From: Porpolomopsis calyptriformis
Taxonomy: Eukaryota; Basidiomycota; Agaricomycetes; Agaricales; Hygrophoraceae
Direction: 5' to 3'
DNA length: 64,000 nucleotides
NCBI GenBank assembly: GCA_951640195.1
Contig: OX621165.1
Location: 2,356,001 to 2,420,000 of the forward strand
Every line of letters begins with the position of its first letter. Position 1 is the first letter of the stretch. Made by a program: the position numbers and the translations under genes. The notes beneath the pieces were generated by a model. That model worked only from the letters and a program-made list of their open reading frames with translations, was not told where the DNA came from and did no database searches. Of the stretch, positions 19,728 through 32,790 are shown one piece after another.

Positions 19728-21004
19728 ATGAAAATGGAGATCCCTGATTTTATTCAGTTTCTGACTCCCCAAGACATCGAAACCACGGCTCTGGTTGGTT
19801 ATTCTTCATGCTCGACCGAGACTTGAACTCACCCATGCACTGAAAGTGGGTCCAACGAGCATACGAGGGTTCATATGTGCCTGATCCCCCCTACCAAGTA
19901 CTCCACTTCCAGATTCTACAGAGCCTCCAAGAACTACCCTTGGCGTGGGGTTTCGTTGCACCCTTCCTGAATCACAAGGATCCCAAAGTTCAGTTCTTTG
20001 GAGCACACACGGTTCACCTCAAGATCACAAGAGATTGGTGGGTTTAGTCTGTTCTGTCTCTTTATGTGCATCCGATCCCCGTGGTCCCGATAGCGAATCA
20101 GGACCATTCCTGATATGACGCAAATTAATTCTATGGCAGTGCTTGATGCAAATACCACTGGATTTGTCTGTTGGCGTCAACCGAAGAATATATTCTCTCC
20201 CCCCTTCTCATCGCGAACTGCCATCGTAGGATAACCCAAAATTGACACAAATGCCACATCTCTAGGGAAACGATTTCTGAAGATGGCCGATTACAACTCA
20301 TAAAATTCGTCCCAGCCCTGACAGCTCACGCCGCGATTGCCGGACACGGGAATCCTGTTCTCCGAAAGCTGTTCGTCGCAGTACGTCCATATTTATGATT
20401 CTACCCCAGTCTCATGCCCCTCTGGCGACGAGATCAAGTTGAGAATTGACATTCTCATTACAGATCGCAGCTCTTGCCGTTAAACTCGCGTCAAGATGGC
20501 CAAACTGGATCACTGAATGCATGAATCACTTTCAAGAATGCGGCGTAACCAACGGGGTTCTCTTCGACTTCTTGTGCATTATCGTCGAAGAAATGGAAAC
20601 GGCTTACACTCAAAATCCTGACCTGGGGTGGGGACCGCTTTGGCCGTTCTGATATTCCACATGTGTTAACTAATGTGTTTAGACCGCTAATGCAACAGGC
20701 CGCTCTAGGTGCAGCCCGCATGGTTTTTCAAGCAATCAAAGCATCCTTGACCGACCCCAGGCAAGCCCGATTAAGTGGTGATCGGCGTCTGGCATGGGCA
20801 TGTTTCGAGGCTTGGCAGCTTTATCTTTCAAAAGAGTCAGTGCTTTCAACTAACCTCATAATACATGCCCTTATCCCTTTTCTTCGATGCAGAGACGTCG
20901 ATGTCATGGTACAACTGAAGAGTGATCTCTTTCTCAGCGATCTTAATGCCCTATCACTGAATGTGCGACGCTCGAATGAAGATGACATGGTTACCAACTG
21001 GTAA
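19728..21004 (+). CDS. Truncated importin-13/Kap122-like protein, copy B
   Basis: Exons 19728-19793, 19847-20037, 20266-20380, 20464-20627, 20683-20835 and 20893-21004 join without a stop to 266 residues. It has KVQFFGAHTVHLKITRDW, GHGNPVLRKLFVA and NWITECMNHFQECG, the same order as copy A and importin-13 N-termini. It ends at about the same point as copy A. All six exons keep the phase, so selection may still act on the short form. Intron 2 is 228 bp, much longer than the others, and may hide another exon. A full-length parent is not in the window. Confidence 0.6.
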
Positions 21005-21246
21005 TTGTAAATGCATCCTGAATAATCTAAATCTCGATGTTTTACGTTTCATTGTCGAACGCTGACCACGGGCAAGGAAGAGGTTCTAGCCGTTGTGCAG
21101 AGTTCTTGTGAGCATTCAAGATCCACACCAGCAGCGCGATATTGAATGGACATGCGTCCGTAAGATGAAATCAAATGAAGACATGAGTTACACATAGTGT
21201 AGCCAGGAGTCGCCATAATTCCGCTAGTGATATAGTCACCAACCAA

Positions 21247-22712
21247 TTACCGGCCACCTAAGATTGCGAGCGCAGCACGCAATTCCTTCCTCGACCGCTC
21301 AGCATCTTCATAATCAAGGGCTGAAATCGCGAATCGTGCATGTTTTTGGGCTTTAGCAATCACCACCGGCTCCAGCTTCGGTTGGGTGTTCACATCTGCT
21401 TTCAGGAGACCTGGGAGGTTGGCAGGAACCTGTGACGCGGTAGGTTGTAGGGTGGGCGAGGGGGTAGTCTGTGGCCATAGCGATTTGGTATGCTGGACGG
21501 GTGGAGATGGATGCTCCACCCAGGTGGGCGATCCCTTTGTGCCGCTGCTTTTTTCACCACGGCTCTGCCGTGCGTTCTTGCGAGATTTGCTTGTCGCTAG
21601 TCCTTCGACACGGTCGCGGCGGAGGGTGTCGGCGGAACAGCGAGGTGGTGGATGCAGACTCTGACCCTCCAAGTGTCTGCCACTGGTGAGACAATGCTGG
21701 TCCACCCCCTCACGCGGCACACGGTTGCCTTCAACATCGGTGTCAGGTATCCAGTCAACTGTTCCAGGAGTCGCGACGGTGCTCCAGTTTCCTGGAGAAT
21801 CTTGGCCATCAAAAGAAGACCCCGAGTGAAGGTGTCTATATGTGAAGTTGGCATTAGCACGTTCTATGTCGGAGGGATGTATGCGCGGGGGTGCCGAGGC
21901 ACGCGCGATGCGTGCGATATCGCGTTTTTGTGTTGATGACGATGCAGTTGGAGATGGGGAATGGGGTGGTGTGGATTTCAGTGGGGGTGATGTGGATTTA
22001 GTCGAGGGTGAGGAGAGAAGGACTTCTTGGCTAGGACCCGCCGACCGTGGTGTAGATTTATGGCACTTATGCAAGGATTTTATGATGTCGACCGCTTTCT
22101 GCTTGGCGTAACAAATCTTCTCTTCATTCTAGGAATTGGTGTCAGTCAGCAGTTAAGAATCAAGTTGAAAAGACATACAGGTTTTGATAAGTTGACGTTT
22201 GGGAACACCTTGAGGATTTCAAGGAAATCAGCAGCCGCTGAAAACTTCTTAGCAGTGAGCCTGAATGAGGTGATCAGCGGTATGTAGGCATCCAGACATC
22301 ATCGCTATCCACTGACCTATTCACGTCACCCTTACGGACCTGTTTTTCCGCCGCATTAAACATTTTGAGTGCGAAATTTTCAACATATGCTGCACTATCT
22401 GCTTCGATATCCAGTGCATCATTCGCACCAATGTCCTCCTTCACACGTTCAAGCACACCAAGGAGCTCGGAAAGGGCGTTACGCGAGCCCACGTCTAGGG
22501 CTTTGAGAGCAATTCCGATGTGTGTCGCGTAGTAGGTACCTGCAGGAATCCGCATTCCGGACGTCATAAAGGTAGACTGGGCGCTATAATGGTTTAGACC
22601 TACACCAATACATCATTACGCGATCCTGCGCTTTAAGCTCTTCGGCATGTTGAAGGTATGGAAGTATGGGCTTGAGAGCTGGGGATAGCGTCGGCAAGAC
22701 GAAGACGTTCAT
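21247..22712 (-). CDS. VTA1: Vta1/LIP5, regulator of Vps4 (ESCRT-III disassembly)
   Basis: Exons 22712-22604, 22539-22317, 22260-22179 and 22128-21247 give 431 residues. The N-terminal domain shows YWCTYYATHIGI and AYVENFALKMFNAAEKQ, then EEKICYAKQKAVDIIK. A long Ser/Pro-rich linker follows. The last 35 residues, with KAQKHARFAISALDYED, are the C-terminal Vta1 domain that binds and activates the Vps4 ATPase. Vta1 acts on endosomes when ESCRT-III is taken apart during multivesicular body sorting. Introns are 50-64 bp. The linker is longer than in yeast Vta1 (330 residues). Confidence 0.92.
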
Positions 22713-23122
22713 TTTTCAATGAGTACCTGCTACTGCAATTGATTGACACGGCTGGAAGACGATATCGATACATTGGGAGGCGTTAAATATGGTGGATGAG
22801 TGGGGCAGCGATAATCACACAGTCACCAAGGCTGGCAGAGTGGAGGTGACGAGCGGCAGCAGCCTTGCGGCAACGGCGCGAAAAGCCTAAGAAGATCGTG
22901 ATGGCGAACTTTGAATTGTTCCGCCTCGAGGCATTCTGATCCTCGAGGCAACACTGCAAAGTCATACAGCGTGGCTGCACCTACCTCCGCACGATTACCA
23001 TCGGAGCATGGATGTCTACACAGGCATTCGGAATCATCACAAATGCAGATTATTGGACGATAGGAACATGGGATTACTGTACTTGGAATCAATCTGTAAT
23101 GAACGTTAAGACACTGCCCTTG
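22713..23122. other. Gap between arrestin 3' end and VTA1 start
   Basis: 410 bp with no coding signal. It must hold the arrestin terminator region and the VTA1 promoter, as both genes are on the minus strand. Confidence 0.5.
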
Positions 23123-26112
23123 TCACATCTCACTGAGAACTTTCGCTCTGTCCTCAAGTTCCCTAATTCTCGCCTTGACAGCACCACCGGAAGACCCTCC
23201 GAGAATGGCGCCCACTAACATGCGCTGTTGGGTATGGACTTGCTCCACATTCACCGAACTTGGGGGCCGCGTTTCAGGAAGTGCAGCTGCGGAACTTGGA
23301 GTGCTAGTGACAGCCACTACCAGAGGGACTAGAGGCGGCTTTGGAAGCAGACGAGATCCTGCAGAAGAAGTGCCAGAGGCGGCAATAGAAGCGCTAATGT
23401 CGAGGTTTGAGGCAGTAACAGGTTTGACCTGACATCCTGGGATTTCTTGAAGTTGGCAATCCCCACGTTCCTTGGAGTCGGTCGAGAGCCAGGAAAGCAT
23501 ACCAGAGACGGAAGTCTTGAGCTCGCATTCCCGATCAGAAACACCAGATTGTGTTGCCAAGTTTGTACAAGTGAGTTCCCTCTCATTGGCCACAATGTTC
23601 TCGCGGTCAGCGCAAGAATCTTCAGATCTCCTGGGTCGCCCAGAATGCATATCACCGGAGTCTAGAGACCCCGTTTCACCTTCAGAGATCAATCTCGAGT
23701 GCATGCCCAAGTCTTTTCGCGTGTTCACATAACCGTGACTATCAAGCGTGGACGTGAAATGCCAGTGAGTTTCATCTTTTCTATTTTCAGAGAGCTTCTC
23801 TCGAACACGCCGAGCAAACGACGACGAAGCTTGTTTGTCAACCGTATCCGGGGTACCTGCGATTCTTATTTCGAGAAGAGGATCGGCAACAGTCCCATCA
23901 CTTTGCCGTACGCGTGGAGTGGATTCCGGAGATAATCTAGATTCGTCGCCAGAAGCTTCAGATTCATCCTTCTGAAAAGACATCGAATATAAATCCGCAA
24001 AACGTGCCGGATTGACATGATTTATCCTTGCAGAGTTGATTGCCAATTGGATCGTGTCATCCAAGTCATCATACGAAGCGAGATCGTGAAGATCGTGTAA
24101 TATGTCATCGGTAGAATCCCGATCTCGATCGAGAAATATAGCTCGATCATGATTCACGTCAGGGTCCAACTCTTCCCCAGATTCTGAAGCCAAATCGTCA
24201 GCGGGATATTCATCGGTTTCACTGCAATCTTGACATGAACACGAAGGAATCTCGTCAGGTTCAAGAGGGGGATCCAGCACTTGTGAGTCGTCATCACCAC
24301 GAGAGGGAAATGTTTCAAGCTGTGTGTCCTGACGTCGTTGTCGGATGGTAGATGAGTCCGCGGTGCAAAAGCGATTGAGGGGGGGTGAATTGCGTGCGCC
24401 GTACTCCTCTTGTGAAGATAAGGGGGCGCTAGGTGGGGGGTCGATCGAGAGGAAGTTGATGATCCGGATTGGCAAGACTACATGGATCCCCGAAGCCAAT
24501 GATCCTACGCCTAGACTTATACGAAGGGTATACTCGACTTCAAGAAATCTTCCACGAATGACAGACAAAGCATCAGGCTTATACAGAGAAGAAACATCAG
24601 GTGGAGTACAATTTTCCAAAAAACCTGGCGGTTACTCACAGGAAGGAGGATAAAATGAGAAAATGAGAATTCTTCGCCGCTCCCGACGCCCGCCCACCAT
24701 CCTTTAGCACTTGCACGTCCCTTGACATTTTGCTGTCTTATCTCAAGGGTCGTCTCTGCCACCTCCTTTTGTGTTGTCGAAGTCTGGCAGGCATCCGGAT
24801 CGCCTGCGTCTCCAAGATGAGGCTGCGGCCTGAAAACGACGGTCGTGCGGATGAGAGTGATGGTAACACTCTTCACGGTCTTCTTCGTATCGTTCTGCAC
24901 CGCAAGTTTGACGCTGCATAGCTGTCCGGCGACCCAGTGCAAACGATGCAGCGATGCCGTTAACTTGACCTTTCCATTGCCCCCCATGAAGATATTTCCA
25001 GACGTGGTAGCCAGGAGGGGCCTCGCCGCAGCCGCAAGTATGGCAGATGGATCAAGGCGAGGCCAAACCTCGCAGTTGCGGTAAAAATGGGCAATTGATC
25101 TGTGTCCGGAGGTCGAGTCCTTGATTTTGATGGATCTACAATATTTCATCTGTTAGGATACCGGAAATGAAGAGAGAAGCGCGTACGCCATTGCAATATA
25201 TCGTATATTCACTCCGGACTGAGAATGTAAGACCCCCTTCGCATTGGACTCACTCTCCAACGGGAGGTATAATGCAAAAGGTATTATGTGCGCCCCCTCT
25301 CTTGCCTCGGAAAATCCCTCCGCATCATTGCTAGAACCGCGAACCCCGGTCTGAGAAGCAGCAATTGATGGAAGGGGGGCAGCACAATGGTAAAACGTGT
25401 AACGGCAGTCTCCATTGGGAATAAATTCGAAGCCTACGATTCGGATTTTCCCTTCCGCTAATGATATAGGGGACTCCTTCTTTGATCGCTTACGAACGTG
25501 AATTTTGACATGACCTTTGAGATAGCCCCCTTGCACGCAAACACGGCTCTCAAGCGCAATGTCGACCTCCACGCGAGCTCGAGCCTTGGCTTGCTCCAGC
25601 ACAACCGGCTCGGCCCAAAACTTTTTCCCCCCAGCAGGGGGGAGCACAGATGCCCCGGATTTAAGTCGAGAACTGGCGTTTCCAAGTAGAGACTTGAGTT
25701 CCGCCGCGTTTCGTTCGGGCGCCCCTCCAACTGTGAGAAGTGTTCCATGCCTGCTGAGAGAGGTCTGGTCAAGGTGATAGTTGGCGCTTAATTTATGCTT
25801 TGATCCACCGCCAGGAGTGACGGCTCCGGGTGCAATGCGCGTGCCGGCTCGGAAACCAGAACCTGCGTTGAACTCGACCATCCCGTCACCCACCTCGGCG
25901 AGAAGTAAGCCTTCCATCGCAGCCATAGATCGCAGAGACGGAACCGTGGGGTAGGACCTGGAAGTGGGGCCATCCCCAACATCACTTGGCTTTGTGGAGT
26001 CCGGCTGAAAGGCGCTCAAGGGCTCGCCGTTCACAATATCCTGTGAAGCAAGCGCAGAGTCATGGAATAAGTCGATGCCCAGGCCGTCCCGTCTCCCAAT
26101 GGTTGTCGACAT
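23123..26112 (-). CDS. Arrestin-like protein with long disordered tail
   Basis: Exons 26112-25187, 25135-24640 and 24577-23123 give 958 residues. After a low-complexity N-terminus, an arrestin N domain starts near residue 185 (LESRVCVQGGYLKGHVKI, FYHC) and an arrestin C domain follows (GQLCSVKLAVQNDTKK, then RGRFLEVEYTLRISLG, ending HVVLPIRIINFLSIDPPPS). About 430 acidic and Ser-rich residues follow. Fungal alpha-arrestins bring Rsp5 ubiquitin ligase to membrane transporters. I find no PPxY motif in this one, so direct Rsp5 binding is uncertain. Intron 2 (62 bp) ends in AAG, the only position that keeps the frame. Confidence 0.82.
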
Positions 26113-26323
26113 TGAAATCGTCTAGAAAAATTAAATTGGTGATTAAGAACGTAATAGTCTATGTGTAACAAGTGACTAACAAGAAAGTATTCAAGAAAAA
26201 GTCTAGTAGCTACTGGTAAAGTAGTTAATGTCCTGGCTGTGTGGCCGCAGGGCTTGGAAACTGATAGTAGAAAGAATTAATGGAGTAGTAACAGAAACGG
26301 GAGTATCAGAGATCAAGGGAAAT

Positions 26324-27436
26324 CTACCAATATCCGAAATCGACCATCTGGTGGAGGAAACCGACTTCTAACCAGGAATCCAGAATATTGTCCTCGTCAA
26401 GTCCAACAAAACCTACTCTTCGATAGACCTTCCTTGCGGCGGTCTTGTCATGCCCCACGTACAGGATCACACATTCCCTGGTTTCCAGGAGGCTGCGTAA
26501 TTGGATCAATATCAAGGAGATAGTCTCGAAAAGACAACGCACTGAGCGCAAACGTGGCGGACAAGCCGCTCCGCGCACCTCTTGTTCTCCCACTTCGGAC
26601 TCGTGAAGACCTTTGTGATGGCCGTAACTGGATGACTGTCGCGGGTCACGGCTACAATAGAGGCGATTTGCGATGGCACTTCAAGTCCCCCGATCCGAAG
26701 GATCCAGAGTTGACGGTTTGCCACAAGGAACGACGCTTCCATCCGGGCGGCTTCTTCATTTAAAACGAAAGGTTCCTGTGCAGGTGTTAATAAAAGCGAG
26801 GGTGTAGAGAACCTCACGCACTGATGTTTCTGAGAATTCGCGACACAGGATCCCTGCTTCGGGGATATCATCCTCGTCAGCGAGGCGAACCTCGTAGTCA
26901 AGTCCAGGGGGGCCAAGTGGCTGTTCGCCCATGAAAGATTCGTGGTTGCAAAAGGTGAGGTGAGCGTGGTAGTATGCTCTCCTTTCACGGGGCACCTTGG
27001 TTTGTTCCGACCAACAAGATGCAAAGATGTCGGCGATTATGTCTTGGGAGAAGACAGAGAATACGCGTCTGGATTCACCCCGAGTGGACAGGAATTGGGA
27101 GAGCTCCTCAACCAAGGGTTCGATTCGAGGAATTAAAAAGTCCTCGTCGAGTTTGGTGGAGGGATGCGGTGAAAATAGAAAAATGGGATGGTTTCCCATT
27201 GGGCCCCTCGTGCAGGATAGGACTAGATCTATTTTTTTCTTGGAGCCACAAATCATCCAGAATTGGCCAGGGGGCGGAAGCTCCCCGGCTCGTTCGTCAT
27301 GGATAGTCTTGAACGCGTGAGCCAATATGATGTTGGCTTTGATGGGATTAGATTCGAAAGCCCTCAAAACGGCCGGGACGAATGAAGATGCGTCTGTATA
27401 AGTATCAATGCGGTATTCAGGATCGCGAGCGGGCAT
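26324..27436 (-). CDS. GNAT-family N-acetyltransferase
   Basis: Exons 27436-26813, 26775-26543 and 26477-26324 give 336 residues. The C-terminal third shows the acetyl-CoA fold: VFTSPKWENKRCAERLVRHVCAQ (helix and acetyl-CoA loop) and LYVGHDKTAARKVYRRVGFVGLDE. The loop is Trp-Glu-Asn-Lys-Arg, a variant of the usual R/Q-x-x-G-x-G/A. Fungi have many such proteins of unknown substrate. Intron 1 is only 37 bp with a weak donor (GTTCTC) but is needed to avoid a stop. No role can be assigned from the neighbours. Confidence 0.78.
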
Positions 27437-29900
27437 GTTGAGTGGGGAAGAGACAACGAAGGAAAAATGGGGAAGTATTAGGACTGACCTTCCGATTTTA
27501 TGGATGATGAAACGCTGTGTGTCCACCGGCAAGGTAAGAATGCTGAACGTAGATAGGTTTCCGCGGGTTGGCCGGATTAAAAATGCAGCCGTTACGTGAG
27601 TATGCATTGTACTGTTAGGAGTGCATCGCAACCAAGTAGCTCCGCCCCCAAGCTAAGCCAATGGGAGGGTTGGTTCGCGCATCGGAGATGTGATGGGTTC
27701 GCAAAAGGGCCAATCGGAAAAGGAATCACGGCGCAATATGCCATGGAGGGAAAAAAATGGAAAGCGGGGCCGGTAAAAGGGCAGGTATACGAGACAATGG
27801 AGTTAAGCGCTCGAATTGGGAGATTTCGAAACGGCGAAATACGCGAGGACTCACGTATTGTCACACAGCGATGGCTGGATGGCAGCAGGATGGTTGATCC
27901 GACTCAGTTCCAGTCATTTCCAGTGCCGAGATGATGAGAGATAGACATCGCTTGTAGCCAAGGTTGGGCGCCTCGCCTCAGACATTGACAATCAAAAAAA
28001 ACGAACTTTCCGACCAAAAAAAAAACAAAAAAAAAGGAAAAAAGAAAAAGAACTGACGGGTGCAATCTACCTGATCCGGTACTGATTGCATACATCCATG
28101 TCCAAGAGGATGCAGGCCGAGCCCAATAGATATTATCGTTCCGTTTCCGAAATCAAAAAGGCAAGTGGTACTTCTCGACCGCGAACCAAGCTCCGATGGT
28201 GCTGTGGTCTTATCTTCAACACCATTCCGGCACTCTGCAAACGCAGAGGGCACGGATGGCTTAATAATTCCTGATTTCCATATGAACCGGTCTCTTCGGA
28301 ATATCCTCAGGAATATTCTCAGAAGGTCGATGCCATTTATTTTTATTTTTTAACAGTTAAATCTTGATACCTTTCCGTTTTTTGGAAAGTTTTTTGGAAA
28401 GTCTGTCCCCAATAAGTGCCATTCGAGTCATCGGTCAAGGCATTTGTGCTTTCGATTATCACGCCAAAAAGTGAGGAGTGTAAATGGTACAGGAATCAAC
28501 CCACCGAGTTAGGCGTCTTTGAGGCCATTTTGCTTCCTCGATCGATCGTCACGATTTCATGTGTTAGCACAATGCTGTAGCTATTGTACTTGTATGTTTC
28601 AACTCGTCGAAGATCCCGTAGGCACGTTTTGTCACTCCATTGCGCTGGATTACGGGGTCGCGACCGAAAGGGTAATTGCCTCGCAGAGAGAATCTTGCCA
28701 CCGGCCGAAAGACATCGGGGTAAGCAATATTACGTGTCAGTCTTCTGTTTTAAAGATAGAGTTCTCCACTGAGGATGATTTCACCCCAAGGAGTTCTCGC
28801 CGGAGATGAGCCGAATTGATATCGCAACACACTGAATAAGGCATTGTTATTGGCGTACAGACTAGGACGACGAGGGCACTATGGGCGTGGCCTCGTCGGC
28901 CGAACTTGAGGTGCCAGATCAGGCGAAATCTCCGCCTGCCGCTCATCGTAATTGATATGCATCACCAAATGAGGTAAAGCAAGATCCGAAACCTCTGCTT
29001 GACAACCTTGAGGTCGTACGCCCTAATGACCACCGGGATACCGGCATGAATGAGAAACAACGCGAACCGGAGGTGCTGCTGTCAAGGACGTACCGCATTC
29101 ATGCTGTATTCACGAAGCGCCGTTCGTTTGTCCGATGGAAGGTTACAACTACAAATGGAGACGGGCTCAGAAGATATCCAATAGAATGGGTAGGTGGATA
29201 ACGATAGGGAGATCGTATATGCATTACAGTACACAGCCAATGAACTGATCAGCGAGATTGACAGGATGTACGCATTTGTTTGGTAACAGGATCCATATTC
29301 AACATATACAAACAGTGTCCAAATTGTACCACCTTAAAACACTGACTTGGGTTGGGAGAAACATTCCAGGCCAGTAATTCTCAGCTGGTAGCAAAAGGAA
29401 AATCGTTGGCAATGTTAGTTGGATCAGATAACCGTCTACTCCCTCATAGTCGTTCATCACGATGGAGGTGAGTCACCTGGCTCCGGGAGTTGGCTCGCTC
29501 AGAATCCAGTGTGAGCTTCACTATGGGGCGATGCGCTGTGGGACAATCTATGGACCCATCAGAAACCCCTTCTATGCGTAGATGCCGATAAGGCAGGTGA
29601 TGCTTCCAAACTAGGCATTTCAATTATCCTGCCTCGGAACGTCGTCGGCGGTCAAACAGTCGAAGTCTATCAGCTGTGACGTTTACAGTTCACTGCCCTG
29701 TACAGCTGTCAGACATACCCGCGAAGACGTGAAGAGAACTACCATAATAATAATAAATCCTCGACCATTGGGCAGTGCCCCGACTGGTTTCCGAACCTCT
29801 AATCGTAAAGCTGGGCACATTGAGGTATTCACGAATTTAATCAAAGTGACTGGATAGCATGTGCAACAATTGAGAAAGCATTGTAAAAACAAATGTTCCG
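27437..29900. other. 2.5-kb region without a convincing gene
   Basis: Contains an A-rich tract at about 27988-28055 and scattered short ORFs. One open frame of about 55 codons ends near 29680 and reads LCVDADKAGDASKLG in part; it matches nothing I recognise. No RNA gene was seen. Confidence 0.35.
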
Positions 29901-31737
29901 TTACAGATCAAACCTGACAGACCTCCTTTCCGTATGCAATCTTTTCGCACTCCTTGATCCCTCCCCAATCAGTCCAAATAACCCCTGTTCCTCTGAATCC
30001 GAAGCCTCTCTGGCCCGCTTGGAAACCTGAATCACATCCAGTAATGACGGCGTCGGCTTGCACGGACCCAATTTTCCTATCTCCTTGACAAGCTGGTCAC
30101 CCCACGATTCCAAGTTCTCGCAGAACGAAATGGCCGCGGTATGTCTCTCCTCTGGGTTCACAAGCGCATTATTCAGCCTGGCCCTCATAGCTAACTCCCG
30201 AACCTGAGCATGAAGTTCCAGGAGGCGGTCACGCTCAAAGTCAACGGCTGCTGCTAGTTGTCGATCACGCTCTTTAAAAATATAAGTGCACCGATCGCCA
30301 AGTAGAAGAGGTTTTCTACCTTCCAGTGACTTCCGGAGAGCCTGCATTTCACGATGCACCTGCGCTAGCTCCCTCTCGTCATTATTGGGTGTACTTGGCA
30401 CCGAACCGCGAAATCTTGCAAGTGACCCCTCCGGTAGCTGCAGCCTTGCAGAATTTCCCCCTGATCGTACAGAACCGGGTACTGAGGGTTGTTCTACACC
30501 GTGATCATGCAAATCACCAGTTGTTGTCTCGTCGTTCGCATTGCCTGGCTCCGTTTGTTCAGCATCTAGATCAGTATTTCTCAGCGACAAGGATCCGGAT
30601 GGACTTCCTGCTAATGGCACCCTCGCAGGCGTCGAGGTGCTGGGGGTTCCCTGATTACGCGGCTCATCTGGCGTCATATCATTAGTCCTGAGACCTGGCT
30701 CTGCTTGATCAGGGTCCAAGGTTGTTCCCCTCGAAGACAGTGACCCTGATCGTCTCACTAACGAAACCATTGGTGTGCTTGAAGTTCTATGATTATCAGG
30801 CTCATCAGGTGTCCTCTTGTTAGCCTCTGTGTCTGACACCCTTTCCTCGGGATCGGGAGTTGTCACTAATGACCGTTTAGGCAGATGTCTAGTCACTACG
30901 AGTTGCCTTGAGAGAGACAATAACCCGAGTTGAGAGAACCTCACGAGGGTTGGACGACCCATTAGGTGTCCTCTTTTTAGTCACAGTAACCGGCTCCAGT
31001 CGTTGGCGGCCAAGACTTCCTACCCGTCTCCGTTTTAACGGCTTCAATACTGTCCAGCTCTCCCGTGGGGTAGGTTCGGGGGAGGATGGGGTATTTACCT
31101 CTCCATGATTATGCGGAGGCGTTTCCATCGAGTTCCTTCGACCGGTTAACACCTGCGTTGATAACGTCATTCCAGTCTATCAGCGTGAATCTACTGCGTT
31201 TCTTACCGGAATGTGAGGTGATACCGCTCCACTGCTCGGAACTTTTGATGAACCCGAATTCACCGGATTTTCTGGTGAACTCAAATTCGCTGGAGTTTTC
31301 GACGAAGCTCTGGAACGACGAGCCGTTTTTGCCGAAGTTGAGGAATGATGTCGCCGATTGGGCATCCTGTGGCCTCGTCCCGTGGCTGAGTTAAGTCGGT
31401 TAAACTGTCCACTAGTCAATCCCATCAACAGCATCGTACGCTCCTTATGATACATCTCAACTCGACTACACTTTTGGCGTGTTCGGTAGCATTCAACACA
31501 AATCAGGCTGCTTTTGCGAGGCTGACACTCTTGATCTTTTGCTTTGCAACGATCGCATACCTGCACAGCAAGTGAGTTTAGTGTCTGAGACCGCTTCGCG
31601 GTGGGTGACTGGGCACATACCACCATACTGTTTAGAGCCCATCGCTCTACGTCCTCCGGGGTGCCCCTGAACGACATTTCCTTCTTGAATTCCTCGATCA
31701 TAGCAGCCTCCCCTGTTGGTAGTGGCTGCTTGGACAT
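29901..31737 (-). CDS. Cys-cluster protein with Ser/Pro-rich and coiled-coil regions
   Basis: Exons 31737-31621, 31560-31207, 31152-30945 and 30895-29901 give 557 residues. Residues of about 40-65 hold two CxxC-like pairs in a Cys-rich block (VCDRCKAKDQECQ, then CVECYRTRQKCS) similar to the zinc-binding clusters of many agaricomycete proteins that may bind DNA. The middle is Ser/Thr/Pro-rich with repeats of TPDEP, and the C-terminal third is helical and charged. Intron 1 (60 bp) has good GT-AG ends but no stop and keeps frame, so a longer isoform with 20 extra residues is possible. Exact function unknown. Confidence 0.65.
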
Positions 31738-32790
31738 AGTATTGGGCAATATTTGAGAGCAGGGCCTAGCAGGGGCTGGCCTCTGCTTTCTGAGTATAAC
31801 TAACGGGTGATAGTAGGGTGCCTAAACGAACAAAAAAAACATAACCAGAATGGGAAGTTCAACCAAATGTAGTCACACCGTGATGCCGAATTTTGCCAGC
31901 CTCCTCTCCCGACACCGACGAAGGTCCCCGGTGGTTTTGCATACCGCTTGCAAGGTTCGGGCCTACTTGCTGATAATCACGCTTATTTGGAAATGAAGAC
32001 ATGGCCGTCCTTTCAGAGAACACGATCGCCGTTCATAAAAATGTAGAAATGGTATCTTTCTGGCGCGCTGGGTCTGTTCTGGCCACTCTGCCCTTATGTT
32101 TATTTTTCAAGGATCATCAACCATCGTGGGTCCCTTCATCCTCACTCCTCGAACGCAACATCACTCCACTGTTTGCTCGACGACAGCAACCCCAGCTTTG
32201 TGACACTTGAGCGATTGACCACTATTCAAAAATACACTAACTAAAAGTATCCCTGTCGGAATCCATACTACCAAATTAGCTGCCAAACGCAACACTTGCG
32301 CTATTCTTGGCCAAACACGCTATAAGCTAGGCGCTCAACGAGCAACACAATCTGGAGTACCACCTCAAACTGTCTAAACGTCCTCCCTCCGCATGTCTCC
32401 CCTTTGCTAGCCTGCATCCAAAAGCTGACATTTGTGGACGAAAAGCAATGGGATCCGACCACTGGTATGATCGCCTCAAATGAATAGAACAGGAGAGCTC
32501 ATCCCGTTCTCACCGGACTCGCCAAAGTCTGCATCGTCTGAAACCGCTTCTAATTTGTCTTGTGGACACATGCGGAACATAGATCAAACTCGAGTTCTAC
32601 ATTAACACTCTCAAACTAGAGGTGTTTCATAAACAATAACAACCCTGGAGTATATGACTTTACCCCGTTGTGAAGCGAAAATGATCACACTAAGCATACG
32701 GATGTAGACCCTTGAAGTTGAATTCAAGTAAAAATACAAAGATAATGTAGCTTGCAGATTCTCGAGAAATGTGAACAAGTACTGAATAAC
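31738..32790. other. Spacer between the Cys-cluster gene and ABZ1
   Basis: About 1 kb with only short ORFs and no codon pattern that suggests a gene. It contains the promoter of the Cys-cluster gene and the 3' end region of ABZ1. Confidence 0.4.

Noticed and set aside
27988..28055. A-rich tract as the tail of a LINE or SINE
   Set aside because: No element body, target duplication or RT fragment beside it.
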